Source of the DNA: an uncultured Nitrosomonadales bacterium | GTDB taxonomy: Bacteria; Pseudomonadota; Gammaproteobacteria; Burkholderiales; Gallionellaceae | DNA: 38,308 nt | NCBI GenBank assembly: GCA_903878125.1 | Contig: CAIRGS010000101.1 | Span: 1 to 38,308, forward strand | Direction of reading: 5' to 3' | Part shown: piece by piece, positions 6,980 through 14,136 of the stretch | How the letters are laid out: every line of letters starts with the position of its first letter | Position numbering within the stretch: position 1 is the stretch's first letter | Position numbers and translations under genes: made by a program | Notes under the pieces: generated by a model | Seen by the model: only the letters and a program-made list of their open reading frames with translations | The model's database searches: none | What the model was told of the DNA's origin: nothing

Positions 6980-7462
6980 ATGCGTTTGTGGACACTACAT
7001 CCTTGTTACTTGGACTCTCGTGGCTTGGTAGCTCTCTGGCGCGAGGCGCTACTGGCGCAAGCCGTTCTCGGTGGGCATACGCGCGGATATACCCATCATC
7101 CCCAGTTATGTCGTTTCCGCGACACTCCATCGCCTATGGCAGCGATCGCAACATATTTGCATGCTGTCCTTTCAGAAGCGAATGTTCGTGGATACCGGTT
7201 CAATGCAACAAAGATTCTTTCGGAACGAAATGCAGTACAAATCGTGGCTAGTCGTGGGCAGCTTGACTACGAGTGGAAACACCTTGTTAAAAAGCTACGT
7301 GCTCGTGATCCTTCATGGTTTGAACAATTCGCCACATTAACCGAGCTCAAACCACATCCGATGTTTCTGATTGTCTCCGGCCCCATCGCAGAGTGGGAAG
7401 TCACGCAACCCGACCCATCAAGCCACCGGACGCTGCGCGATAAAGCCGCGCAACGCCGATGA
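6980..7462 (+). CDS. Pyrimidine-dimer DNA glycosylase family protein (T4 endonuclease V-like)
   Basis: The 160-residue product begins MRLWTLHPCYLDSRGLVALW and continues LLAQAVLGGHTRGYTHHPQL and CRFRDTPSPMAAIATYL, the signature of the Pyr_excise (PF03013) family. The phage T4 member cuts the glycosidic bond of UV dimers and then the backbone; most bacterial relatives are untested. The N-terminal Thr/Arg region and the His/Arg-rich helix are present. The last 20 or so residues (QPDPSSHRTLRDKAAQRR) are encoded by DNA that looks like a worn attC, so the native C-terminus may have been replaced. It opens its cassette 19 bp after R'. Confidence 0.8.
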   Translation: MRLWTLHPCYLDSRGLVALWREALLAQAVLGGHTRGYTHHPQLCRFRDTPSPMAAIATYLHAVLSEANVRGYRFNATKILSERNAVQIVASRGQLDYEWKHLVKKLRARDPSWFEQFATLTELKPHPMFLIVSGPIAEWEVTQPDPSSHRTLRDKAAQRR

Positions 7463-7477
7463 TGTCAAAAGCTAGGC
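7403..7477 (+). other. Degenerate attC-like site 7 overlapping the glycosylase 3' end
   Basis: ACGCAAC (7403-7409), TCAAGCC, arms CGGACGCTGCGC/GCGCAACGCCG and GCTAGGC (7471-7477) follow attC order and length (75 bp). Both boxes are off consensus by one or two bases. It would separate the glycosylase cassette from the GyrI-like one. Confidence 0.45.
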
Positions 7478-7510
7478 AGTCCGGCATTTCACCAGCTTAG
7501 AGATATTAAA

Positions 7511-7967
7511 ATGGATGTTCAAATCGTCAACTTTCCAGAAACCAAGGTTGCGGTATTAGCACACAGTGGCTCTCAAGCATTGGAGCATGAATCTGTCCGA
7601 AGCTCATTGCATGGCGTCTTGAAAATCGTCTACCACCCGACAGGCATCGCAATTATGGGGTGCATACAACGATCCGCGTACAACGCCACCCGCAGAATAC
7701 CGAGTGGATTTTTGCATATCGGTAGAGCATGACGCTTCGCCCAATTCACAAGGCGTAATAAACAGATTATTCTTGCTGGTCGTTACGCTGTTATGCGTCA
7801 TTTTGGGTCACGCAAAACATATCGGCAGCGGTATATCTTTACGAGGTCTGGTTAACCAATAGCGGTGAAACCCTACGAGATTTTCCAATCTTTTTTACTA
7901 CGTAAATGTCGGCCCACAAATTCAAGCACGCGCAATGATTACAGACGTATGCCTCCCACTGCTGTGA
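7511..7967 (+). pseudogene. GyrI-like/AraC effector-binding-domain protein, multiply frameshifted
   Basis: The start MDVQIVNFPETKVAVLAHSG is in frame from 7511, but the family continues in other frames: LIAWRLENRLPPDRHRNYGV, then PRTTPPAEYRVDFCISVEHD, then an IILAGRYAVMRHFGSRK-like part, then YLYEVWLTNSGETLRDFPIF and a YVNVGPQIQA-like end closing with ITDVCLPLL and TGA at 7965. At least four shifts are needed. Intact relatives are small ligand-binding GyrI-like proteins related to the gyrase inhibitor SbmC and to Rob C-termini. The track ORFs in this stretch are fragments of it. The attC behind it is also worn, so this is an old part of the array. Confidence 0.7.
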
Positions 7968-8011
7968 GATCTCAAATGCATGAAGAATCAGTGGTGGCGA
8001 GTAAACTAATA

Positions 8012-8071
8012 AAAACTACGTTCAAGTGGGACTTGCGCAAAAGCGCGCAGCGGCTTAGTTCCATGCTAGCC
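8012..8071 (+). other. Degenerate attC-like site 8
   Basis: TTCAAGTGGGACTTGCGCAA and GCGCGCAGCGGCTTAGTT keep the core shared with sites 1, 4 and 6, and GCTAGCC (8065-8071) stands where R' should be. No good R'' box is left. Confidence 0.5.
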
Positions 8072-8185
8072 GAAAGAAATGTCAGGTCAACTATAGGGCG
8101 TCTCTATAAACTGCCCATAGAATTTACACGCTATGTCAGCCAGCTGTCGCTGTGAAATGTTATATTCCGGTGCGATCATGAACGA

Positions 8186-8386
8186 GTGGCAAGCGATGAG
8201 AAAAGTAAAGCAACCCGGATTGCTGATATGGCCGAACGGACAAACAAGTTGACCAAGATGGGCGACCCGCTGGTTGGATTGAACGCCAAGATTGACTTGG
8301 AAGCCTTTCGCCCCGACCTGAACAGAATCCATGAGAAAGAGCGCAAGAGCAACGCGTGCTGCCACATTGACCGAAGAGCAGATTGA
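8186..8386 (+). pseudogene. N-terminal fragment of an IS5-type transposase
   Basis: The fragment (GTG start) reads MAEWTNKL-like MAERTNKLTKMGDPLVGL then NAKIDLEAFRPDLNRIHEKE, the N-terminal DUF772-type domain of IS5/IS1182 transposases. It ends abruptly after RKSNA; the DDE catalytic domain is absent. A following out-of-frame scrap (LTEEQIELQF) may be a later piece joined by deletion. No terminal inverted repeats were found. Confidence 0.65.
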
Positions 8387-8419
8387 ATTACAATTTTAGT
8401 TATAGCGAAGGAGTAATCC

Positions 8420-8674
8420 ATGGCAAACATTCGACATTATTTTGATGCGGGTTCATTGCTCGTCATCTTAATAACACTTGCTCTTTTCCTGGCCGCGCTC
8501 TACTTCACTGGGTTTACTCACGATCTATTACTCGAAGCTGGTGTATTTCTGGTGTCGGTGAAGTTGATCTTGATGTCGTACAAAAATGCAGTTGTATCAG
8601 ATAAGCTGCATAATGAGTTGGCTGAGATTCGTTCCCTGATACAAGAAATGAATAACAAATCGAGGTCAAATTAA
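8420..8674 (+). CDS. Small two-helix membrane protein of unknown function
   Basis: The 84-residue product has a strong Shine-Dalgarno sequence (AAGGAG) ahead of ATG 8420. Two hydrophobic segments are visible (SLLVILITLALFLAALYFTG and AGVFLVSVKLILM), with a short polar link HDLLLE and a charged, helical tail (SDKLHNELAEIRSLIQEMNN) that could form a coiled coil in the cytoplasm. I recall similar short proteins only as hypotheticals. It lies between a transposase scrap and a worn attC; cassette membership is likely but not shown. Confidence 0.7.
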   Translation: MANIRHYFDAGSLLVILITLALFLAALYFTGFTHDLLLEAGVFLVSVKLILMSYKNAVVSDKLHNELAEIRSLIQEMNNKSRSN

Positions 8675-8853
8675 AGCCTGACGGGTAAGGTTGGATTGTG
8701 ATCGCGAAGAGAGCCACAATCTGAGCCGTTTGTTCTACAAGCCCGGTGAGGGCAATGGGGGGACGGAAAATGCAGAGTATGCGGCGGCGCTGATGCCTGC
8801 ATTTATTGTCCCAAATAGCGCAGTGAATTCAAACGTTAAGTTAGTGGAGACTC
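8675..8853. other. Gene-free stretch ending in an R'-type core site
   Basis: No credible ORF is seen. GATTGTG/CACAATC (8692-8722 region) forms a hairpin soon after the membrane-protein stop. GTTAAGT at 8835-8841 fits GTTRRRY exactly and opens the OsmC cassette. A matching R'' box is not found, so the attC here is incomplete. Confidence 0.45.
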
Positions 8854-8856
8854 ATG

Positions 8857-9294
8857 ATGCAAGACTTTCCTCATCACTACCGAGTTGCGGCGAATGCGGT
8901 TCCAGATGGCGATGTTAGCCTTTCGGCAGAGAAGCTGGAAACACTAGCTTCGGCACCACCGCAGGAGTTCGGTGGGCCCGGAGATCGTTGGTCCCCCGAG
9001 ACACTATTGGTGGCGGCTGTCGCGGATTGCTTTATTCTCGGTTTTCGGGCCATCGCCAAGGCTTCGAAGTTATCGTGGTTGTCGTTGAACTGTGACGTCG
9101 AAGGTACCCTCGAACGCATGGAAGGAACGATGAAGTTCACAGAGTTCAAGGTGAATGCCGTGCTTATCTTGCCCGCAGATACAGACGAGCAAAGAGCACG
9201 ACGCATACTTGAGAAAGCCGAAGAGAGCTGTCTAATTACAAACTCTCTATCCGGCGCAACACACTTGCATGCCGTGGTGTTGGTCAAGCCCTAG
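8857..9294 (+). CDS. OsmC-family protein
   Basis: The 145-residue product follows OsmC-like order: PPQEFGGPGDRWSPETLLVA, then AVADCFILGFRAIAKA with the first cysteine, LNCDVEGTLERMEGTMKFTE, and ILEKAEESCLITNSLSG with the second cysteine. OsmC/Ohr proteins reduce organic peroxides with the paired cysteines; the OsmC-like branch is less well known. GGAGA at 8846 is 6 bp from ATG 8857 and only 3 bp from ATG 8854, so 8857 is chosen. It is the only gene in its cassette and adds to the thiol-redox flavour of the array. Confidence 0.87.
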   Translation: MQDFPHHYRVAANAVPDGDVSLSAEKLETLASAPPQEFGGPGDRWSPETLLVAAVADCFILGFRAIAKASKLSWLSLNCDVEGTLERMEGTMKFTEFKVNAVLILPADTDEQRARRILEKAEESCLITNSLSGATHLHAVVLVKP

Positions 9295-9304
9295 TCATGA
9301 CGCA

Positions 9305-9363
9305 ACCTAACAATGAAATGAAGCCCGGTTGGGCTTGGCAGACGAGGAATTCGAACGTTAGTT
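9305..9363 (+). other. attC-like site 10 with an internal REP-like palindrome
   Basis: ACCTAAC (9305-9311) and GTTAGTT (9357-9363) bound 59 bp. R'' differs by one base from the ACTTAAC expected from this cassette's start. The core AATGAAATGAAGCCCGGTTGGGCTT (25 bp, 9312-9336) belongs to a palindromic repeat found three more times in the window. Confidence 0.6.
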
Positions 9364-9480
9364 AGCAAAACCAGAGTAAAGCAGGCCCTAAAAAACTCAT
9401 CACCCACTGGCAGATTTTGACTTATGCTTCATCCCCAAGGTCTGCATGTGGCGGCCCCGTCAATCTTGAAGGAGAACAAC

Positions 9481-9768
9481 ATGGCATATGGAATCGTTCA
9501 TTATTTTCCTGGTGGTACGAAAAATCAATACGAAGCAACAATCGCAGCAGTGCATCCAGGCGGAAGTGGTCTGCCTAGGGGCCAGACTTTCCACGCAGCT
9601 GGCGCATCAGCAGGGGGGTGGACAATCGTGGCTATTCACGATTCTCAGGAGAGTTGGGAGAAGTTCCGGGATGAAATTCTTTTGCCCCGAATGCAACAAG
9701 GTATCGAAGGCGGGTTCACTACCCCGCCAGAAGAGACAGCCTTTGAAGTCCACAACCTACTTTCGTAG
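9481..9768 (+). CDS. Small protein, possibly of the dimeric alpha-beta barrel type
   Basis: The 95-residue product MAYGIVHYFPGGTKNQYEAT... was given a start at ATG 9481, not the track's 9424, because GAAGGAG lies 7 bp upstream. The pattern (short strand, helix after YEATIAAVHP, HAAGASAGGWTIVAIHDSQE, then SWEKFRDEILLPRMQQGIEG) resembles stand-alone ABM-like or ferredoxin-like folds, which bind or oxidise small aromatics. No catalytic residues can be assigned. It seems to be the last cassette gene. Confidence 0.7.
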   Translation: MAYGIVHYFPGGTKNQYEATIAAVHPGGSGLPRGQTFHAAGASAGGWTIVAIHDSQESWEKFRDEILLPRMQQGIEGGFTTPPEETAFEVHNLLS

Positions 9769-9882
9769 CGCGGTTGGGCTTATATAAATTCGACGATTTG
9801 GTTATCGGCGGAAAGTCAATAATTGGAGCGGTAGTCGGGGGGCGTTCTTCAGCCGGATCGCGCCCCCAGCATGATGTTAGCC
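9769..9882. other. Right end of cassette array, convergent hairpin
   Basis: A GGGGGCG...CGCCCCC stem lies between the last cassette gene and the convergent TPR gene. GTTAGCC at 9876-9882 resembles a final R' box and overlaps the TAA of the TPR gene. Either could mark the array end; the evidence is weak. Confidence 0.35.
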
Positions 9883-10755
9883 CCAGCTGTCCCCACTATC
9901 GCTAGAGCTATTATCAGCGATGTTTGAGTCGTCACTCCAGGAAGAGTTATCGGCTATGCCAAAGTCTGTGCCCCCCATGTCGTTGGAGGAGCCCCCCCAA
10001 GTGTCCGCAACAGGAGCCGCGCTGCTAGCGGCATTAGTAGCGCTATGCCCTCCATCCATGAAGCGATGAGCTAGAGCTTCAGCTGCCACCATACCCACGC
10101 CAACTGCAGCGCCGGTAGCAAGCCCCCCCATAATCCCGCTGCCTATCCCGCCGCCGGCAGGAGCTGCTCCGGGTGCCACTCCTGCGCCAGCCGCCGGTGC
10201 TGCGGCTGAGCCATAGCGTTGCATGGGCACGGGAGATGCGGAAGCGTTTTGGCTACCCGGTTGATAGTTGTTTGGAACATTTGCTGTGTTACGCGACTTA
10301 ATTGCGCGTATAACAAAAAATATTATCGCAGTTACACCCAACCCGAGGAATAGTATCCCCCATGGAAAACTGTTGCCTACTACAGATTGCACATTACTGA
10401 CCAGAGGTTGGCTAACACGATGGGCAGCGGCAATTCTATTTTTTAAGTCTTGCACAGCTTGTGGTTTGGCAAATGACAAATCTGGCTTCAAGCGTTCCGC
10501 GATATTCATCTCGGCTTCGGCTTGCCCCATTTGGCCTTGCTTGGCCAATATTTCTGCTTCTACAAAATGTGCCTTGGCACTGTTTGGATGCTCCTTAAGA
10601 ACTTTATCCATCATTTTTTGCGCGTCTGCCAACTTATTTGCGTGGGCTGCTTGATAGACTTGGTCGAGCGTTGGAGAGTCTTCCGCAAATGCAATCCCAT
10701 TCGAGAAGAGCATTGCGGTCAATAAAACTAATCCGTAAGTTACAGTTTTTAACAT
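9877..10755 (-). CDS. Exported TPR protein with a membrane anchor and Gly/Ser-rich tail
   Basis: The start is ATG 10755, preceded by GGAGGA; the track start at 10845 adds a non-conserved leader. The 292-residue product has a signal peptide (VTYGLVLLTAMLFSNGIAFA), two TPR-like helix pairs (LADAQKMMDKVLKEHPNSAK and MGQAEAEMNIAERLKP), a transmembrane helix near residue 140 (WGILFLGLGVTAIIFFVIRA), a Pro/Ala/Gly-rich linker, a glycine-rich hydrophobic stretch (GGLATGAAVGVGMVAAEALA) and a Ser/Asp tail ending SDSGDSWG. This architecture suggests an assembly factor in the periplasm or inner membrane. Its partner is unknown and it stands alone. Confidence 0.75.
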   Translation of the reverse strand: MLKTVTYGLVLLTAMLFSNGIAFAEDSPTLDQVYQAAHANKLADAQKMMDKVLKEHPNSAKAHFVEAEILAKQGQMGQAEAEMNIAERLKPDLSFAKPQAVQDLKNRIAAAHRVSQPLVSNVQSVVGNSFPWGILFLGLGVTAIIFFVIRAIKSRNTANVPNNYQPGSQNASASPVPMQRYGSAAAPAAGAGVAPGAAPAGGGIGSGIMGGLATGAAVGVGMVAAEALAHRFMDGGHSATNAASSAAPVADTWGGSSNDMGGTDFGIADNSSWSDDSNIADNSSSDSGDSWG

Positions 10756-10940
10756 TTCAAATCCTCCATGACATTCGTACTGATATATGTGTCCAAGTCT
10801 AGCTAAATTCAAGAGCAAAGTTACAATTTTTTGGCGAGCGTGCATCCTATTCTTGCCACTATAGAAAAACTTGCTACGCTTTTTGACGGGTTGCTACTTG
10901 GTTGCCTTGTCTGTCGTAAACCAGATTGTGAAATTCCACG

Positions 10941-11090
10941 ATGTCATACTGCCGGGTGACCGACCCCGACCTGGGCATCGACGTGGTGGCAGAAGGCATG
11001 CGCCAGAAAACGCTGAACGCAGTGCTCTGCAACTCCTTCGCATTCGGCGGCAGCAATGCCGTGCTCATTGCGTGCAGGTTTGAGGAATGA
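10941..11090 (+). pseudogene. 3' remnant of a beta-ketoacyl-ACP synthase gene
   Basis: The short frame reads RVTDPDLGIDVVAEGMRQKT then NAVLCNSFAFGGSNAVLIAC and stops at 11088-11090. NSFAFGGSNAVL is the C-terminal signature of KAS I/II enzymes (FabB/FabF) that carries the last active-site region. Only about 45 of some 410 residues remain, with none of the catalytic Cys or first His. It is probably a deletion scar. ATG 10941 is in frame, but there is no reason to think it is translated. It is absent from the ORF track. Confidence 0.75.
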
Positions 11091-11117
11091 GTAACGCCAC
11101 CATCCACTCCCGGAGAT

Positions 11118-11151
11118 GTTGGGCTTTATTTCATCAGTCTAACCGGGCTTT
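11118..11151. repeat. REP-like palindromic repeat, copy 2
   Basis: GTTGGGCTTTATTTCATCAG...AACCGGGCTTT is a member of the family seen at 9312, 12480 and 22311 (GTTGGGCTT-CATTTCATTCA-GCCCAAC type). It lies between the KAS remnant and the glycosyltransferase gene, in a 160-bp gene-free piece. Confidence 0.55.
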
Positions 11152-11250
11152 AACCCCTAGTTAGATCGCTGTTACTGAGAAAGTCTTAACTTATTTTTTC
11201 AGGTGTTAAGCCGGGGTTGAGGTGAAAGTGGCGACTTTACAGAGGCGTCT

Positions 11251-12348
11251 TTAAGGCTTTTGCGGAGACTCAATAGTCGCTAGTTTCGCCTGAATGGCTG
11301 AGTTCTGCGGGTCAAGCTCAAGGGCACGCCGATAACTGACGATCGCATCGCTTTGTCTGTCTTGCCCTTGCAGCACCAACCCATAATTGAGATGCAGTCC
11401 TGCCACTTGGTCGTTGATCAGCAACGCCCGCCCGATCAGCTCCATTGCCATGTCAAATTGCCCCCGATGGTAGTTAATCATTCCCAGAAGGTTCAATGCG
11501 GTCAGGTTATCAGGCTGAATAGAAAGTATTTTGTCACAGACTTGATGAGCCTCTGAAAGCTGATTGCTGCGTTGCAATTGCAACCCTTGCTTTTGAAGTG
11601 AATGTATGGTGTCGGCCAACTTAGTTCTTACATGTTTCCACTTTTCATATATCTTGGCTCGCCCTTTTTCCTTGAGTGCCTCGTCGACATTTGTTCCGGC
11701 ACCTGCTCCTGAAGAAAATTGGGTACACCGATAGTAGGCACTGATGCCATCGAAATGAATAAAAGGCGTCTGTATGGAAAGCTGAATCCAAAAATCCCAA
11801 TCTTCATAAATTTCCATTTCAACGTCGAATCGGCATCCTGCCTCAAGCAGATATCGATCAAACAAAACTGCATTAATCGCAATATAATTATGATGCAGCA
11901 AATTTAGCGAGTTGAACTGATTGTTGAACCGATTATTGTTGACGCCAGTTTCCGCCGTACCTGCCGCATTCACTAAGGCGACCCCGGTATAGACGACGTG
12001 CGCATCAGCGTTTTGCATCATAATTTCGGCAAGTTTCGCAATATGGCTCGGCCCGAAATAGTCATCGTCATCGAGAAAAATAATGAATTTCCCCCAAGCA
12101 TGGTCCAAACCTAAATTTGCTGCTGCACTGCGCTTCAGCGGCATACCACTACTAACAAAACGAAGCGGATACCGTCCGCAATATTGGTTTAACACGGGGT
12201 GATTTCGGCCAAGCGCATCTACCACGACCACCTCAATATTCGGATAGCTCTGGCCTGCGATGGAGTTAAGTGCTGCAGCAAGTTCAGTGCGTCCAATACT
12301 GCGGACAATGACGCTGACGAGCGGGTATTCAGTGGCAGTTATTGACAT
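11251..12348 (-). CDS. Family 2 glycosyltransferase fused to TPR repeats
   Basis: The first 230 residues are a GT-A fold of family GT2: LVSVIVRSIGR, YPNIEVVVVDALG, AANLGLDHAWGKFIIFLDDD with the DDD metal site, and an IYEDWDFWIQL acid motif. About 50 residues of linker follow, then three TPRs (EAHQVCDKILSIQPDNLTAL, FDMAMELIGRALLINDQVAG, SDAIVSYRRALELDPQNSAI). The fusion suggests a transferase acting on, or docked to, a protein partner such as flagellin or an exported glycoprotein; this is inference. ATG 12348 is used. TTG 12354 is also possible and lies at better distance from AGGATA. It stands alone with no polysaccharide cluster nearby. Confidence 0.85.
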   Translation of the reverse strand: MSITATEYPLVSVIVRSIGRTELAAALNSIAGQSYPNIEVVVVDALGRNHPVLNQYCGRYPLRFVSSGMPLKRSAAANLGLDHAWGKFIIFLDDDDYFGPSHIAKLAEIMMQNADAHVVYTGVALVNAAGTAETGVNNNRFNNQFNSLNLLHHNYIAINAVLFDRYLLEAGCRFDVEMEIYEDWDFWIQLSIQTPFIHFDGISAYYRCTQFSSGAGAGTNVDEALKEKGRAKIYEKWKHVRTKLADTIHSLQKQGLQLQRSNQLSEAHQVCDKILSIQPDNLTALNLLGMINYHRGQFDMAMELIGRALLINDQVAGLHLNYGLVLQGQDRQSDAIVSYRRALELDPQNSAIQAKLATIESPQKP

Positions 12349-12884
12349 TTCCAATTTGGTTTTATCCTAAAGCGCGGAGGAATGTATGCCACAGCGACTG
12401 CGGTATATGTTGGATATATGGAACTTATTTTAAGGGCTTGCCTACTGGTTTTGTTGCAAGCGTTCCCGTAAGCAAATTAAAGCCCGGTTGGATTGAATGA
12501 AATGAAGCCCAATATCTCGCCGCTTATCATAACTATTTACTCCATCACCGCTTTGCTGACCCCAATCCCACGCGCATTATGCGCGCAGTTCTAACATTAC
12601 AATATTTTCTTTCGGCTTCTTCAAGCTTCCGCACTGCGCGACTTACCGTTCTGTGGTGTACCCCGAAATGATAATTTATAACGGTGTTCAATGGCTGGAG
12701 AGCTTATAAAATGGAGCTTGTATGTGGCGCGTAGTATCATGATGACGTGCTATTTAATCAAACCCCTCTAAGGACGGACAATAATTCCAGGCTGTTCATT
12801 TGCCGGGAATCTGCTGTTTTTTAAATGACGATGGCGTTGTCTGAAAATCAGGTAGCTAAACAGGATTTATAAAAGTATTCGTAA
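12349..12884. other. Long intergenic region upstream of mltA
   Basis: It holds a REP-like repeat (12480-12512), the palindrome CGCGCATTATGCGCG near 12572 and A/T-rich sequence. Micro-ORFs such as MPQRLRYMLDIWNLF behind GGAGG near 12378 are too short to call. No clear promoter for mltA could be fixed. Confidence 0.5.
12480..12512. repeat. REP-like palindromic repeat, copy 3
   Basis: AAGCCCGGTTGGATTGAATG followed by AAATGAAGCCCAA: the inverted form of the GTTGGGCTTCATTTCATTCA family. Confidence 0.55.
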
Positions 12885-14105
12885 ATGAAGAAACATAATA
12901 TTGAACTAAATAAAAAATGGTTGGTTTTGGTGCTGAGCGTATTTCTTACTGCCTGTTCCATTTTCTCCAAGCCCAGGCCGCCAGTTGTGTCACGCCCTCA
13001 ACCAGTTGTGTTGCCTCCCAAAGTTGTACCAGCACCCGTAGCAGGAACGCCTGCCCCGTTGTTTATGGTGAGTAAGTGGGAGATGCTGCCGGATTGGCAA
13101 ACGCTCGACCTTGCATCCTCCCAAACTGCATTTCTGCAAAGCTGTCGTGTGTTGAAAAAAAAGCCGCACTGGCAGGAGGTATGTGTTCAGGCCGAACAAT
13201 TGGGGGTTAATGACAATGTCAGACTGCGTGCATTTTATGAAGAATGGTTTACTCCTTATCAACTGCTGAATCCGGACGGCAGCGAGCAGGGAATGATTAC
13301 CGGTTATTACGAGCCGTTGCTCAAGGGCAGCCGTTTCAAGACATCGCGCTTCCAATATCCTTTGTATGCCGCGCCGAATGATTTACTCACGATCGATCTG
13401 GGCGGAGCCTATCCGCAACTAAAAGACCTGCGCTTGCGTGGCCGCTTGCAGGGCAAACGCGTCGTGCCCTATTACAACCGTGCAGAAATCGATGCTGGTG
13501 TCGGAGCGTTCACGGGGAACGAATTGTTCTGGGTGGAGAATGAAATTGAGTTATTTTTTCTGCAAATCCAAGGTTCCGGGCGCATTGAATTGCCGGATGG
13601 CAAGCAGGTAAAAGTCGGTTATGCAGATCAAAATGGCTACCCTTATGTGTCCATCGGCAAAAAGTTGGTTGAAGCAGGCGAGCTTAAGCTTGAAGAAGCC
13701 TCCATGCAGGGCATTAAGGGTTGGGCCGAGAAAAATCCGGATAAAATTAATAAATTACTGGGACAGAATCCCAGCTACGTATTTTTACGCGAATTGCCGG
13801 ATGGTCTGTCCGCACCGTTGGGTGCGCTGGGCGTGCCACTTACCAAGGAATACAGCATTGCCGTAGATCCGCGCACCATCCCGCTGGGCGCGCCAGTCTT
13901 TCTCGCTACGACCTATCCCAATGATAGCGCACCACTTAACCGTTTGATGCTGGCGCAAGACACGGGCGGTGCCATCAAGGGCGCTGTGCGCGCGGATTTT
14001 TTCTGGGGCTTTGGCGAATTTGCGGGAGCGCAGGCGGGTAAGATGAAGCAACAAGGGCGGCTATGGGTGCTGTTTCCGAAAGGTGGGAAGCCGATGTTGA
14101 ATTGA
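12885..14105 (+). CDS. mltA: Membrane-bound lytic murein transglycosylase A
   Basis: The 406-residue lipoprotein has a signal with lipobox LTAC (Cys24), a Pro/Val-rich linker, the MltA double-psi barrel domain (GYYEPLLKGSRF, FWVENEIELFFLQIQGSGRI) and the C-terminal 3D domain with its aspartates (MLAQDTGGAIKGAVRADFFW). MltA cuts the MurNAc-GlcNAc bond in peptidoglycan and forms 1,6-anhydromuropeptides, anchored to the outer membrane. Length fits the family. It is transcribed towards the minus-strand block. No clear Shine-Dalgarno sequence precedes ATG 12885; AGGA is about 20 bp away. Confidence 0.95.
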   Translation: MKKHNIELNKKWLVLVLSVFLTACSIFSKPRPPVVSRPQPVVLPPKVVPAPVAGTPAPLFMVSKWEMLPDWQTLDLASSQTAFLQSCRVLKKKPHWQEVCVQAEQLGVNDNVRLRAFYEEWFTPYQLLNPDGSEQGMITGYYEPLLKGSRFKTSRFQYPLYAAPNDLLTIDLGGAYPQLKDLRLRGRLQGKRVVPYYNRAEIDAGVGAFTGNELFWVENEIELFFLQIQGSGRIELPDGKQVKVGYADQNGYPYVSIGKKLVEAGELKLEEASMQGIKGWAEKNPDKINKLLGQNPSYVFLRELPDGLSAPLGALGVPLTKEYSIAVDPRTIPLGAPVFLATTYPNDSAPLNRLMLAQDTGGAIKGAVRADFFWGFGEFAGAQAGKMKQQGRLWVLFPKGGKPMLN

Positions 14106-14136
14106 GGATAAATTCATTGCTGGCTGTGCAAAGTAC

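Larger units (their letters stand above)
2200..9876 (+). mobile_element. Integron-type gene cassette array without integrase (CALIN-like)
   Basis: Successive small genes are separated by attC-like sites of 59-90 bp running RYYYAAC...palindrome...GTTRRRY in the same orientation. Where cassette limits are clear, the R' box at the start of a cassette is the reverse complement of the R'' box at its end: GTTAGGC/GCCTAAC (cupin cassette), GTTATAT/ATATAAC (SDR/HxlR), GTTAGGC/GCCTAAC (HigBA) and GTTAGGT/ACCTAAC (phytochelatin-synthase-like). The GTTATAT pair departs from consensus yet still matches itself, which chance would not explain easily. No intI-like ORF and no attI were seen; the left limit is eroded and the right limit near 9876 is uncertain. 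Contents are typical of chromosomal arrays: toxin-antitoxin pairs, small enzymes and unknowns. Confidence 0.8.

Noticed and set aside
7865-8155. 96-residue ORF MKPYEIFQSF...
   Set aside because: It is a frame of the decayed GyrI-like gene and the worn attC, not a gene.
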